The notes under the pieces are model-generated. The model saw only the letters and a program-made list of their open reading frames with translations, did not search any database and was not told where the DNA came from. Shown piece after piece: positions 33,253-44,165 of a stretch of DNA of 64,000 bases. The translations under genes were made by a program, and so were the position numbers. The DNA is from Ganoderma boninense (lineage: Eukaryota; Basidiomycota; Agaricomycetes; Polyporales; Polyporaceae): contig CM035306.1 in NCBI GenBank assembly GCA_002900995.3, positions 868,001 to 932,000 on the forward strand, given 5' to 3'. Position 1 is the first letter of the stretch. Every line of letters begins with the position of its first letter.

Positions 33253-33834
33253 TTTCCCGGGCCTCAACCCAGCTGAAACGAGCAAGGTCGATAGATGAAT
33301 GTTTAATACTTTGCTGGTCAAGAAGTTTAACAATCTTCGAACTAGTGTCAGTCCACATATTTCTGCACACTGGGAAGGTCACAGACCTTGGAACGAATAG
33401 TAGCCCACAGATCGTCCTTGCTGAGTTTGTCGTGCTCGTAGACTGGTCGAAGCTGCATAAGACGAGCAGGCTGTTCTGGTGCGGGCGGAGTGAAGACATC
33501 CTTGGATGTACGGAAGATCAACTTGGGACCAAGGCGTCGGGAACCCCGGATGCCGAAATAATAAAAGTCGGCCTCGAGCTTGGGAACTTCGTGGCGAGAA
33601 GAGTCGACGGAAGAAATGCTGGCGTCATCGTCGTGCTTCTGGGAAGTAGTGTAGATGGAGGAGTCGCTGGTATCGTAGTTGTCCTTGCCGATGGATGTGC
33701 GGCCGTGGCCGTGCGCGGGTGCGATTAACTGGTCGTCTAACACCCGTCGTGGCCAGACAATGGGAAGTGTAAGAAGGGGTGAATATCAAAGAGCAATGTA
33801 TGCAAACGAAATCACCCAAGTGGTTTTGAGACAT
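33249..33834 (-). pseudogene. Trypsin-like protein gene, 5' part, split by the LTR element
   Basis: The first three exons of the interrupted gene are 33834-33816, 33736-33387 and 33334-33249, with introns of 79 and 52 nt. The start ATG is complementary to 33832-33834 (MSQNHL). Recognisable parts are DDQLIAPAHG, LIFRTSKDVFTPPAP, RLMQLRPVYEHDKLSKDD and LWATIRSK, joined by the second intron to IVKLLDQQSIKHSSIDLARF. The last codons, ending ARENV, run directly into DEEENM of the other half once the element and one ACGT copy are removed, with the frame kept. The second intron uses a GAAG acceptor, chosen because it preserves the frame; an earlier ACTAG does not. As it stands, transcription from this start would enter the element in antisense. 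Confidence 0.82.
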
Positions 33835-34283
33835 TGCACTAGAAGAATGGTTGGCCGAGGGAGTGGAATGAAGAGAGGAACACCTTCGTAAAGCGACTAG
33901 CGGTGGGGAAGCGCACAAGCGAGCTCAAGCGCTCTCAAGCGAGAGAAGCTCAAGCGCTCAAGGCGGCATCGCCACCTGGGTATGGCCGCACAGGCGCTCG
34001 GAATATGCCGAGGGTCGTCCGAGGTTCGTGTGGGGGTTCCTCTCGCTTGGTTCTCGCCGTCGTTGACCCGTTGACGCGTCCTCCCCTCCGTCGCCGTCCC
34101 CATCGGCGTCGCACCCTAACCGCGAGCTTCCACCATACGCAAGCCCCCGGCCACGACCAACATGCGCATATATATGCCCACAGTTCAAGCCTGTGGGTAA
34201 CATACCCACATCTCTTCCCTAAGGCCTCAGTCCTCAAAGGCTGAATGTCGGCCAATTCCCCACAGCATTCGTCGGTCTTCAAC
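33835..34283. other. Divergent intergenic region, possible shared promoter
   Basis: 449 bp between the start of the trypsin-like gene (minus) and P450 copy 1 (plus). A CTCAAGCG motif recurs several times near 33925-33962, and a TATA-like box lies near 34167. Confidence 0.5.
34167..34176 (+). promoter_or_regulatory. TATA-like box of P450 copy 1
   Basis: CATATATATG, about 110 nt upstream of the ATG at 34284. Confidence 0.45.
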
Positions 34284-36665
34284 ATGACCCAACCCCTCTT
34301 CATAGCCCTTTTGCTGGCTATTATCCTCGTTCTCTGGCATCTCGCCGGCAGGCTCCTGTTCCGCACCCCGATCGACAACGTTCCAGGACCCAAGCCCGGC
34401 TCCTTCTTTTATGGTAAGAAGCGCGTCTGCATACAGCTCGAAATGACGTTAAAATCCCCTATTAATTTTAACAACGTTAGGTAACCTGCAACAGCTTTTC
34501 GCTCGCGACAACAGCGAGTTCCTCGCCAGCTCCATCGACCCATATGGGCCCGTGTCGAAGATCCACGGTTTCTTGGGGGTACGTGAACGTCCCTTTTTCA
34601 CGCACACAGTCAACGTATAATCATCCGCTGCATTTCAGGCGAGGGGCATCCATATATACGATCCCAAGGCCCTGCACGCCGTTCACGTCAAAGACCAGGA
34701 TAGCTACACCAGGGGTCGAGCGGCGATCCTGTGCGTAGCTGCTCCTTGCGTTTTCACGCTGCAGCTTTGGCTGACTTCCTCACAGCATGCACCGCGTCCT
34801 CGTCGGGCCGGGCCTCCTCGCCGCCTTCGGGTCGGAACACCGGAGGCAACGCAAGCTCCTCAACCCTGCCTTCTCCGCGGCACATATGCGCGGCCTGTCT
34901 CCGATGTTTTACAGTGTTGCCGGCAAGGTGCGCCGCATTATTAAATAAAAACGGTAGTATCTACGTTTTACGTCATTCTGACTGGATATATGCGCCTGAT
35001 TTTTACAGCTGAGGACAGCCATCGAACGGCAGGTCAAGGCCGGCCCGAAGGATGTGGACGTGTTGGCCTGGATGGGCCGCACCGCGCTCGAGCTGGTCGG
35101 ACAGGGTATGATGGGGTACTCCTTCGATCCCCTCGTCGAAGACGTCCACAACGACTTTGCGGAGGCCATCAAGTCATTTGTGTGCGTGTCGCGGAATAGC
35201 TCCCGGGTCGACCTCCTCCTGATGTTTCCCCCCTCAGGCCGGCCTTTATCCAAACTCAGTGGGTGAGAGTCTTCATGCCTCTAGTCGTGAAACTCGGTCC
35301 CCCGCGCTTCCGCAGGTTCCTTCTGGACTGCTTGCCGATCAAGTCGGTCCAGCACATCAAGACGATCACCGACGTCATGCACCACCGTTCGCTGGAGATA
35401 TTCAACGAGAAGAAGGCGGCGATGGAGCGGGGAGACCAGGAGACGCTTATCGCTGTCGGCGAGGGCAAGGATATGCTGAGCATCCTCCGTGCGTGATTTT
35501 TTGCACTTAAGCGACGAATTTCTGATCACTGCACCGACAGTGAAGGAGAACATGAAGGCTGCGGACGAAGACCGGCTTCCGGATAGCGAGCTGCTCGCAC
35601 AGATGAAGTGCGTGTTCCTGTGGCCTGATTCGATCCCCGTCGTCGCTGATCCGTGGACCGTCCTGCCGCAACGATAGCACGTTCATCGTGGCTGGGGTGG
35701 ACACCACGTCGAACGCCCTCTCGCGCATCCTCCACCTCCTCTGCGAGCACCAGGACGTCCAGGACAAACTTCGCGTGGAGATCCGGGCAGCCATTGAGCA
35801 CTACGGCATGGAGATCCCGTACGACGAGCTGTCCGCGCTGCCGTACCTCGACGCGGTGTGCCGCGAGACGCTGCGCCTGTAAGTGGTTGCATTGCCCACC
35901 GTACCCGAACTCCGCTCTGACGGTCTGACGTGTTCGCAGGCATGCCCCCCTGAACACTTCCTTCCGACAGTAAGTCACATGGCCATAAACTCTATGGGTA
36001 GGAAATGGCTGATTCTGACGATCGCACCCTAGGGCGAAGAAGGACACGGTCCTGCCGCTCTCGCAGCCGCTCCGCGGCGTGGATGGCACAATGATGAGCG
36101 AGATCCCGATCGCGAAGGGCACGTTCGTCCTCTCGAACCTCCCCGCGTGCAACAGGAACAAGGCCGTATGGGGCGAGGACGCGCTCGAGTGGAAGCCCGA
36201 GCGCTGGCTCGAGCCGCTGCCCAAGTCGGTCGAAGAGGCGCATGTTCCCGGGATATATGCGAATTTGTGAGTACCCTGCTAGTGAGGATGTTGAGGCGGC
36301 GTCGTGCTGACGTTTGTGGCTCGCTAGGATGACCTTCCTCGCTGGGAGCCGCGCGTGCATGTAAGTCACTGTTCCTATGACGGGTGGGGTTGGAAATTCT
36401 GAGCTCATCGTGTGTCATACAGCGGATTCAAGTTCTCGCAGCTGGAAATGAGTACGTGACAGCGTTATCCATATTCATTGTTCACGGCCTAGAACCTGAC
36501 CTCTTTCTTCCCGTAGAGGTCGTCCTGTGCATGCTCCTCTCTGGCTTCAAGTTCGAGCTCTCGGAGAAGCCTGTGGTGTGGAACTTCGCGGGGATCTCCT
36601 ATCCGTCGACCGGCTACGAGAGCCCGAAGCCCGAGATGATCCTCAAAGTCAGCCTCGCACCGTAA
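34284..36665 (+). CDS. Cytochrome P450 monooxygenase, copy 1 (intact)
   Basis: Thirteen exons join to 1,629 nt (542 aa) with every phase consistent. Approximate exon starts are 34284, 34481, 34639, 34786, 35009, 35238, 35541, 35678, 35940, 36033, 36328, 36423 and 36517. The N-terminus is a membrane anchor (MTQPLFIALLLAIILVLWHL) with a basic/proline hinge VPGPKPGSFFYG. The I-helix is FIVAGVDTTSNALSRIL, the K-helix ExxR is ETLRL, the PERF-like motif is WKPERW, and the heme loop is FLAGSRACIGFKFS, assembled across two introns. It is an ER-bound monooxygenase. The family resembles CYP5150-like basidiomycete P450s (inference) and the substrate is unknown. An alternative ATG at 34245 would add 13 polar residues ahead of the anchor. 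The gene is tail to tail with the GH3 gene and was duplicated with it. Confidence 0.92.
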
Positions 36666-37786
36666 TATGTGGCATCTCGTTTTTTCGCACTACACCGGGT
36701 TACCACGTAGGTTTCATAGGCAAGGCAGCTGTCAATACCACGACCCACTGACCGTGCACACGTTTGGCGCTATTGCATCAGTGTGCAGCCTCCTGCCACT
36801 TCCGGAAACCTAGCGCAACTTTAATTGGATACCTTTTATTTCCCTCCTTCGTCTCGCCTTCGACTTTTGAGCCGCCACAACCTCGATTCAACTTCGAGCT
36901 TATGTTGTCCCGCTTGAAGTGTCCCACTCTATGCTCCTTGTATTGTACTTTTCTTGCTGGCTGGACAGAATGATTATGATTGTGCTGGCCTTGCTCCAAA
37001 ATATGACGGTTTGCAAGGCCATAGAGGAGTTTCTCGACATGACGTTCTGGCCCCAGCGACCATGGAAAGCGCCGAGTTTGTGTATGATTACGACCCATAC
37101 GTAGAAACACGCGTATCTAAACATTGACAACTCAAAGAAGCATCGGCGAGTCCGCTCGCTGGTACGGGCTCATGGCAACTTCCAACTTGACAAGTCATCT
37201 AGTACGCGTCTGCCGCCACATCTGCGTCGCTTTCAGGCTAGCTTTGCTCTAACCATCGACACGACCAATGCGGGTCTCGTGCATAAGTTGGAGCTCCGAC
37301 CTGGCCACGAACTCTCTCTATGTGTGGCGAAACCCGATGATTCCACATGGAGCCTCACGACGAGTCCTTGATGGCGCAAACCACGGTATGTCCTTTTCCT
37401 TGGTGGACTCGGAGGACGGTATAGCTGACGACAAACTCTGCAATGGCGCTGGTTAGTAGAGGTGAAGCAGAGCGCATACTATGGTGTTCGACACACTTGA
37501 GGAAGGACGTGGTTAGTGCATCGAGCGCTTACATAACGCGCCTGCAGTGGCAGATTGGCGGCAACATGAAGCGTCCAGGTTAGCTGTTCACTGTACTGAA
37601 GTTTTACTGGACTCCCTGTTGAGTACCTGTGTTCTCTAACACCGTATGCAAATCAGGCTCTTCAAGAGGAGAGGTCGATAGTTGACTCTCGTCATGGCGC
37701 ATTCACGACCCAGACACTAAAATACACACACAACCTTTGAGGCCTTCCCTTCCCAACCTGCAACATCTCCAGCGTCCCCCACCCGC
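36666..37786. other. Convergent spacer between P450 copy 1 and GH3 copy 1
   Basis: About 1.1 kb without a supported gene. It is similar to 45605-46796 with small indels and is part of the duplicated block. It presumably carries both 3' UTRs. Confidence 0.5.
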
Positions 37787-40528
37787 TCAAGCGTCGGGGT
37801 CCTTCGGCCAGTCCGCGATCTTCCTCGCCTCCCCCACCAGCCTGAACGTGTGCGTCACCTCCGCAGTGGTGTCCAGCGCGAGCGTGTACGTCCCCGGGTA
37901 CACCCACTTCGCCCCGCTCGAGTCCGCCCGCGCGATCGCCCCCAGCGTCACCGCCAGCTCCGCCACCGCGCTCTTCCCCGGGGCGAGCCCGTGCACGCGC
38001 GTGTACGCCACCAGCTGCTTATTCGGGTGCGGCGCGGGCCCGAACGTCCCGCTCGCGAAGAGCAGCGCAACGTAGTCCGACGCGACCTTGCCCGTGTTCG
38101 TCACGCGCACCGCGAAGGTGTCGAGCGGTGCGAGGTCGAGGAACGCTGCGCCGCGGCTCCCACTCGCGACGAGGTCGTCGATAGCGTAGCTCGTGGAGGG
38201 GGTGTTAGCATGCACGCTCGCGGCCCAGGCGAAGGCGAAGGTGGTGTAGTGCAGCCCGAACCCGAACTCGAACACCGGCGTGCCAGAGTACCACTTGTAC
38301 GTGCGCCCGGGGTTCGTCGCGCTCGGGCGGAGGCTCATGTCGGTCATCGGCACCTCGTCTGCGTACGCGGCGGGGTACTGGGTGATGGGGAGGCGGCCGG
38401 CGGGCGCCGCCTTGCCCGTGAGGATGTCGAAGAGCGCGGCGCCGCCGCTCTGGCTGGGGTATCCGCCCCAGATGATCGCGTTCACCTGTGTGATGTGTGA
38501 TGGCAGAGTCAGTTCCGATTCAAGAAGGGCAAGCCATAGGCTTCCGTACCGCACGATCAGCCTTCAGGCCCGAGTCGTCCAGTTGGCCGCCGCCAAACTG
38601 CGCGACGATCAGCGGCTTGCCCACCGCTGCGAGCTCCTTGACCAAGTCGAGCTGGTTCCCGGGCCAGGTCACGTTCAGCCTGTCCCGCCCCTCGCTCTCC
38701 ACAGTCTCGTCCAGCCCCCCAGCGAAGACGACCGCATCCGCATCCTGCGCCGCCGCAACGGCCGCCGCGAACCCGCTCGTGTCGTTGGCGGTCGTGATGC
38801 CCGTGCCGAGCACGTACTCGACGTCAAACCCGGCTTGTTGCGCACCGAGGAGCGGGCTGATGAGGAACGGCGCGGTCCCTTGGTAGTTGCCCTGCATGAG
38901 GGTCGTCGCGTTCGCCCACGGGCCGATGAGCGCGAGCTTGCTGATGCGTTTGGAGAAGGGCAGCGTGCCGTCGTTTTTCAGGAGCACCATGCCCTCGACC
39001 GCGGCGGTGTGCGCGAGCGCCTGGGACGAGGACGTGTTGACGTCGGCCCAGCTGAGCTGGCGGAAGGGCTGCGCCTCGGCCGGGTCGAAGTAGCCCAGCC
39101 TGCACGTGGGGTGTGTATGTGTGAGCCTCTACGCTGCATGCATCCCTGAGCATATGACGGAGACGGCGTACCTGACCAGAGAAGCGTACTGGCGGATCGC
39201 GGCCCGCCTCAGGTCGGTGCTGTTCACGAGGCCGCGAGAAAGCGCCTCGGGCAGGTACTCGGACGAGAACGTCCCACAGTCGATATCCGTGCCTGCGAGC
39301 AGGGCGTCCGCTGCAGCCTGAGCCGGGTCGTCCGTGTAGTGATGATCGGTGTAGATGTTCGAGACCGCGTCGCAGTCGCTCGTCACCCATCGCTCGCCGT
39401 TGAAGCCCCAGTAGTCTCGCAGGATGTCCTGCAGCAGGAACTTGTTCGCGCAAGACGGGATGCCGTTCACCGCATTGTACGAACACATGACACTCCCGAC
39501 CTTTGCGTCGCGCACACACGCCTGGAACGGTGGCAGGTAGTACTCGGAGAGGTCCTGCTGCGACACGATGGCGTTGAAGCCATAACGCTCGATGCCCTCC
39601 CAGCTATCGAGGTCGTATGCCGCAAAGTGCTTGCAGTCCGCGACGACCTTGAAGTAAGGCTTGGGGTCGAGGCCGCCCTGGAGACCGACGATGAGGTTGT
39701 AGACATAGTTTTGGAGGTGGAAAGGGTCTTCGCCAGGCGTTTCTTGTCCGCGGCCCCAGCGCGGATCCTTGAAGGCTTAACCAGGCAGGATACCGAAAGT
39801 AAATATCAGTAACGTGAATGAAGCCATAGCAGGAGATGGCGGAAGAGATTCGAGGAACAGAAGGTGATAAGTACGCGCATATAAGCAACTCTTCTCTACA
39901 CAGAAGTCGTTCGTCTCTCCTCCGCCGCACGTCCAAATATCCAATCTCACGATAATGTATGCGCATATAGGGCACTCACGATTGATGTTCGGAGTCCAGA
40001 AGTCCAACCCCGCGCGGCCAACGTTGTTGAATGCGCGGGCTTCGGTGCTCACGACCGTGGCCACGGCCTGGATGAGGGGATCGTCGAAGGCTGCACCCAT
40101 AAGGATCGGCTGCGGGAAGGAGGTCGCACAGCTGAAGTTGCCCGAAGGTGCGAAACTAACACCCGGGCTACCGGCGACGCCATGCTAGAACATACCAAAC
40201 GGGCGAGGCGAGAGGCGGGGATAAGAGGGCTGGATCTCCGAATGGAGCAAACGCGACTTACCAGCGCCTCGGACCACCAGTTGTATGCAGGGAGTCCTAG
40301 CCGAGCAACGCCTGGGGAGGAGTTGACGCTGTTGTTGGTGAGCTCGGCGTCGGTCCAGAGCTCGATGAGGGCTGTAGCGCGGGTGATGGCATCCTTGGAA
40401 GTGTCGCAGACAGTGTTGTTGGCGAGCGGGCCGTTGACGCAGTCGGGAAAGCCGTACGCCGAGACGCACGACGTGCCGACCGCGATGGTGGCGAGAAAAG
40501 CGGAGAGTCGTCGAAGACCGTGCGCCAT
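37787..40528 (-). CDS. GH3 beta-xylosidase, copy 1 (intact)
   Basis: Five exons (40528-40262, 40184-39980, 39775-39172, 39099-38550, 38485-37787) give 2,325 nt (774 aa) in frame. A signal peptide is present ([18 protein letters not shown], cleavage probably after the SA of VSA). The GH3 N-terminal domain shows [48 protein letters not shown] and the nucleophile motif [13 protein letters not shown] (first Asp of SDCD). The second domain has [13 protein letters not shown] and [15 protein letters not shown] strands, and the C-terminal FnIII-like domain has [12 protein letters not shown]. It should release xylose from xylo-oligosaccharides outside the cell as part of hemicellulose breakdown. Its closest relative is copy 2 at 46797. 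Confidence 0.95.
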
Positions 40529-41578
40529 CCAAGCAGGTGAAGAGCCGAGTAGCTCGTCGAGCGGCCCATCGTGATCTCAGCCTCTTATCCCTCCAGTGTT
40601 ACGGCAATGGAGAAATGTCGGCAGCCTCGAGAACATGCATAGGGTGGTGTGGTGGACGAGATGGACGTCAGGCGAAGGAGTGAAGGCGGTCAGGTGGAAT
40701 GGTCAGAAGGTTGGATTTCCGGGATTGGAAGAAGGTTTGTCATGTTGACGGCGGGACGAACGGCAGAAGCGAGAATATTGAATGCATGTCGAGAACGTTT
40801 GTTTGCGGTGGAGAGTCATTCGTTGATCCTGTGCCCTCGGCAGCCGGCTGAGGGGCGACGACGACGACAGTGCTACTAGTAGGCTGAAGAACAGATTGAA
40901 GACGGGGTTTAGAAGAGATATAGAAGAGGAGTCACGAAAGATTTACCATGTTAGAGGATTAGGGGAGGCTTGGAAGAATATTAGCCCGGGGTTGTTTTGA
41001 GGTTGGGGACGGGGAGAGCGGGAGTGCTGTCCACGGGCGAGAAGGTAAGAAGAAAGAGTGGGGTGCAAATGCCCGGGCCGGCGGCGGAGAGAGCTCCGTC
41101 GCTTTTCCCACAATAAGCATTCTCGGCCAGAACCACTGCCACAGGTGACTGTAGGGAAGTTCTCAGCAGCAAAAGGGGGTACCGTACTATAGCAGGCTAT
41201 CATGTATGATATACATTGTAGCCCATGATCAAGCCTGTCTTCTGTGTTAGAAGAGCTACTTGAGCTGGTAGCGTATGATCTGGGCGATCGCAACTGATCT
41301 GAGCGCCTGCGCCGTATGATCATGTATGATCTTAGCCCCCACATCGTCTGGTCGGATATGATCATGCCTAGGGGCTAATAGATCATAACGGACTGCATTT
41401 TCCCATTGTATACGATACGCAGGACTTTCGAGGCGAATTGAAGGTGACAAATATATATATTCCAAGCGCGAAATAGTACTACATGCAACAGACAGGTTCA
41501 AGAAACCCAACGCGAGCACCTTCGCGCGAACATGCGGGGGACAGAGCACTAACGACGAGGAGAAAAACATACCTCACT
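40529..41578. other. GH3 copy 1 upstream region
   Basis: 40529-41115 is shared with the flank of copy 2 and probably contains the promoter. From about 41120 the sequence is unique and rich in TATGATC and GATC motifs. Confidence 0.4.
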
Positions 41579-42374
41579 ATGAGCACAGAAGTGCAATACA
41601 GACGAGAGCGCGAGAAGACTGGCAGGAAGGCGGGCCAACAGCGCAATGGGACAGAGACAGAGGGGCCCAGTACGGATACCAAGGTCATCGAGGCAGAAAC
41701 GAACATCAAGCAAGAGAAATTCAAGCAAGAGGTAAATCCATGTGCCACAGCAAAGACAGAGACACCCAGGCAAACACCAGGAGATCGTAGAAAGAGTCCG
41801 CAGGAGCAGCCCCAGGAGGACCCGGCAGGTTGGAGACGGGCACGGTGGGTTCACAACGACGTAGACACAGAGAGATTTGAGGAGGAAGTGGACTTGATGC
41901 CTCGGCGACCATGGGGATCCTTGACGTTGAGAAGGATCATGCCTGGTCTTGACCGTCTGAGTGGGACGATGAGGAGGAAGAAAGTAAAGAGGAGACGTCA
42001 GGGAGACGGGCGACGGCGACGGCGCGGGCCTTTGTACGTTGCGGTCCACCGTCCAGCTCGGAACAAGCCGGCGCCACCAATGAGCGACGTGTGGCAGCCA
42101 CAGATATTATTATCCGTCAGTCGCGCGAGGCGTCGCGACTCTGTTTCGGATGAAGTTCAGCTGTAGGTTGTGTGCTGATTCGTCCTCCTCCCGGACTGGA
42201 CAACACCATACATCGCTATCTATGCACCTCCCTGGTGAAACAGACACGGCATTTGGAAAGGCATACGATGGTAAGTGATCTTACCAGATCATTTGCCCCG
42301 CTTTGTCTGGTCGGTGACTGTCGTAAGCCATCGTACCGGGTCTTGGAGACGCCCTAAGATCGTGGGTGATCATA
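41315..42374. mobile_element. Possible small TIR-bounded element
   Basis: TATGATCATGTATGATCTTAG at 41315-41335 matches the reverse complement of 42354-42374 at 17 of 21 positions. The enclosed 1.06 kb has no counterpart in the duplicated block and holds one basic ORF. A second imperfect inverted pair (41325-41339 with 41371-41387) lies inside the left end. No transposase was recognised and no clear target duplication was seen, so this is tentative. Confidence 0.3.
41579..42166 (+). CDS. Hypothetical basic ORF
   Basis: A 195-codon frame from the ATG at 41579; an ATG at 41483 would make it 227. It is rich in Lys, Arg, Glu and Gln (for example YRREREKTGRKAGQQRNG and MRRKKVKRRRQGDGRRRRRG) and looks disordered. 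No domain was recognised and no introns are needed. It lies inside the possible TIR-bounded element. It may be non-coding. Confidence 0.25.
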   Translation: MSTEVQYRREREKTGRKAGQQRNGTETEGPSTDTKVIEAETNIKQEKFKQEVNPCATAKTETPRQTPGDRRKSPQEQPQEDPAGWRRARWVHNDVDTERFEEEVDLMPRRPWGSLTLRRIMPGLDRLSGTMRRKKVKRRRQGDGRRRRRGPLYVAVHRPARNKPAPPMSDVWQPQILLSVSRARRRDSVSDEVQL

Positions 42375-43017
42375 ACCAGTCGGTAAGATGGGTGACTATC
42401 ACCATCGTCTACAGCGGTCGCTCACGATAGCAAACTGCACATTTTGCTGAGGCTTTGCGTCCTCACTGATCGTTCCTCTTCTTTGTTTAAAGAGAAAGGG
42501 AGTCCGCGCTGGAGGCCAGACGACATGCACGACGTGTCGACGTGATCTTATAGGCCCATCGGTATCATCAGTCTACATTGTAAGTGGTCAGCTAATACTA
42601 GGCTCGACGTGACAAGGTGCGTCATTGACGCAAAAAGCAGACTGCAAGCCCAAATGTGCCATGACTAAGGTTGGAGCGATGCACTTCTCTAGATGCAGAT
42701 GAAAGCAACACTGACACATGGAGAACCCAAGCACTGCCTGCAGGCCGTGCGCATGTCTGGGTGGTTTCCTCACTTTGGTGCCGCCTCATCCGCCAATAGC
42801 CCTGGACCGTCCGTGGCAACCCTCCAGCTCGTTGTACCAACTCTAAGTCGTCATACCTTGTGCTCAGCTCTTCGTGGCCTTGTACGTTCCTTCTCCTACC
42901 CTCGTTCTTTGCTATGCATTTATTTTCAATCTCCCAGGATTACTGCGCAGCCGGCCTGTCAGAGCCTCGTGTCTTCATTGTGCCTCATCGACCTTTGTTC
43001 AACCAAAGAACTATACC
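42167..43017. other. Intergenic, no gene seen
   Basis: The first 250 bp carry several short palindromic stretches around GATCTTAC and GTCTGGTCGG, also present near 41340. The rest is the 5' flank of the HET fragment. Confidence 0.35.
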
Positions 43018-43247
43018 ATGCGCCTCCTGGATACGACTACAGGAAATTTTGTCTCGAAGAATCCCGATGACCCAAAGACACAATATGCTATCCTGTCGCA
43101 TACCTGGGGTCCCGAAGGTGAGCAGACGATATACCAGCTGCGGGATATCCAGAAGCTTTATGCTCATGGGTATCGACCATTGGATGTATACGCTTCCGAA
43201 TCTAGGGACGGCGACCCCCTCTCTCCGAACGGGCGTCCCCCTTCTCC
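43018..43247 (+). CDS. HET-domain protein, N-terminal fragment ending at an assembly gap
   Basis: It starts at 43018 (MRLLDTTTGNFVSKNP) and continues TQYAILSHTWGPEGEQTIYQ, the classic start of a basidiomycete HET domain. The coding-like part lasts to about 43169, where GGGTATCGACC may be a splice donor; the remainder before the run of N is not recognisable. It is not the same gene as the HET protein at 855, which begins differently. Completeness cannot be judged because of the gap. Confidence 0.65.
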
Positions 43248-43347
43248 NNNNNNNNNNNNNNNNNNNNNNNNNNNNNNNNNNNNNNNNNNNNNNNNNNNNN
43301 NNNNNNNNNNNNNNNNNNNNNNNNNNNNNNNNNNNNNNNNNNNNNNN
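43248..43347. other. Assembly gap (100 N)
   Basis: Exactly 100 unknown bases, a usual placeholder for a gap of unknown size. It joins a HET gene fragment to the middle of intron 2 of P450 copy 2. Confidence 1.
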
Positions 43348-43915
43348 ACATTTCAGGCGAGGGGCATCCATATAGACGATCCCAAGGCCCTGCACGCCGT
43401 TCACGTCAAAGACCAGGACAGCTACACCAGAGGTCGAGCGGCGATCCTGTGCGTCGCTGCCCTTTGCGTTTTCACACTGCGGCTTTGGCTGACTCCCTCA
43501 CAGCATGCACCGCGTGCTCGTCGGCCCGGGGCTCCTCGCAGCCTTCGGGTCGGAACACAGGAGGCAACGCAAGCTCCTCAACCCTGCCTTCTCTGTGGCG
43601 CACATGCGCGGCCTCTCCCCGATGTTTTACAACGTTGCCGGCAAGGTGCGCCGCAGTCTTGCATTCTAATGGCAATATCCATCTTTTGCGTCAAGCTGAC
43701 TGGATATATGCGCCCGATTTTATCAGCTGAGGACGGCCATCGAACGGCAGGTCAAGGCCGGCCCAAAGGATGTGGACATTTTGGCCTGGATGGGCCGCAC
43801 CGCGCTCGAGCTCGTTGGATAGGGCATGATGGGCTACTCGTTCGATCCCCTCGTCGAGGAGGTCCACAACGACTTTGCGGAGGCCATCAAATCTTTTGTG
43901 TGCGTGGCGCAGCCC

Positions 43916-44165
43916 ACCTGAGGCCATCAGCAACTTTATCACTTACTGGGGAGATCCTGGACTTCCTTAACGTCCTGAGTACGTCTCAGGTCGCCCCAGG
44001 CCTCCAGCAGGTTCTAAGCCAGCTTCGCAGAAGCTGGCTTAGAACCTGGTGCTTCCGGAAGCTCCGGAGGCCGCTTCTCCAGGCAGTCAGGATCGTTCAG
44101 GAGCACTCAGTGAGGTGTAAAGATGCTGATGGCCTCCCTCATCCTCCTCTGTCCACCGCTGATGT
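43916..44165. mobile_element. Hairpin-bearing insertion in an intron of P450 copy 2
   Basis: The matching intron in copy 1 (35182-35237) is 56 nt; here the same splice ends enclose about 250 nt. The added sequence has a perfect 19-bp stem (44008-44026 and 44030-44048) with a 3-nt loop (GCA). It also holds smaller palindromes such as CTTCCGGAAG and the pair CCTGAG/CTCAGG. It may be a small foldback or MITE-like insertion. No target duplication was established. Confidence 0.55.
44008..44048. repeat. Perfect 19-bp inverted repeat, 3-nt loop
   Basis: The left arm CAGGTTCTAAGCCAGCTTC and its exact reverse complement are separated by GCA. It would form a stable hairpin in DNA or in the unspliced RNA. 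Confidence 0.9.

Larger units (their letters stand above)
34640..41115. repeat. Segmental duplication, block 1 (P450 + GH3)
   Basis: This block matches 43348-50115 throughout: P450 exons 3-13, the convergent spacer, the GH3 gene and about 580 bp of its 5' flank. Similarity ends near 41115 (CGTCGCTTTTCCCAC) and near 50115. The left limit of the match is hidden by the N gap. Confidence 0.85.

Noticed and set aside
39776..39979. Apparent stop codons between GH3 exon 2 and exon 3 in copies 1 and 2, taken at first as a disruption
   Set aside because: They lie in a 204-nt intron ending TTAAG. Exon lengths match copy 3, where the intron is shorter, and the joined frame is intact.
41549..42049. A 166-codon minus-strand frame with hydrophobic stretches
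   Set aside because: It mirrors the basic plus-strand ORF. The leucine-rich look comes from the complementary Lys/Arg/Glu codons.
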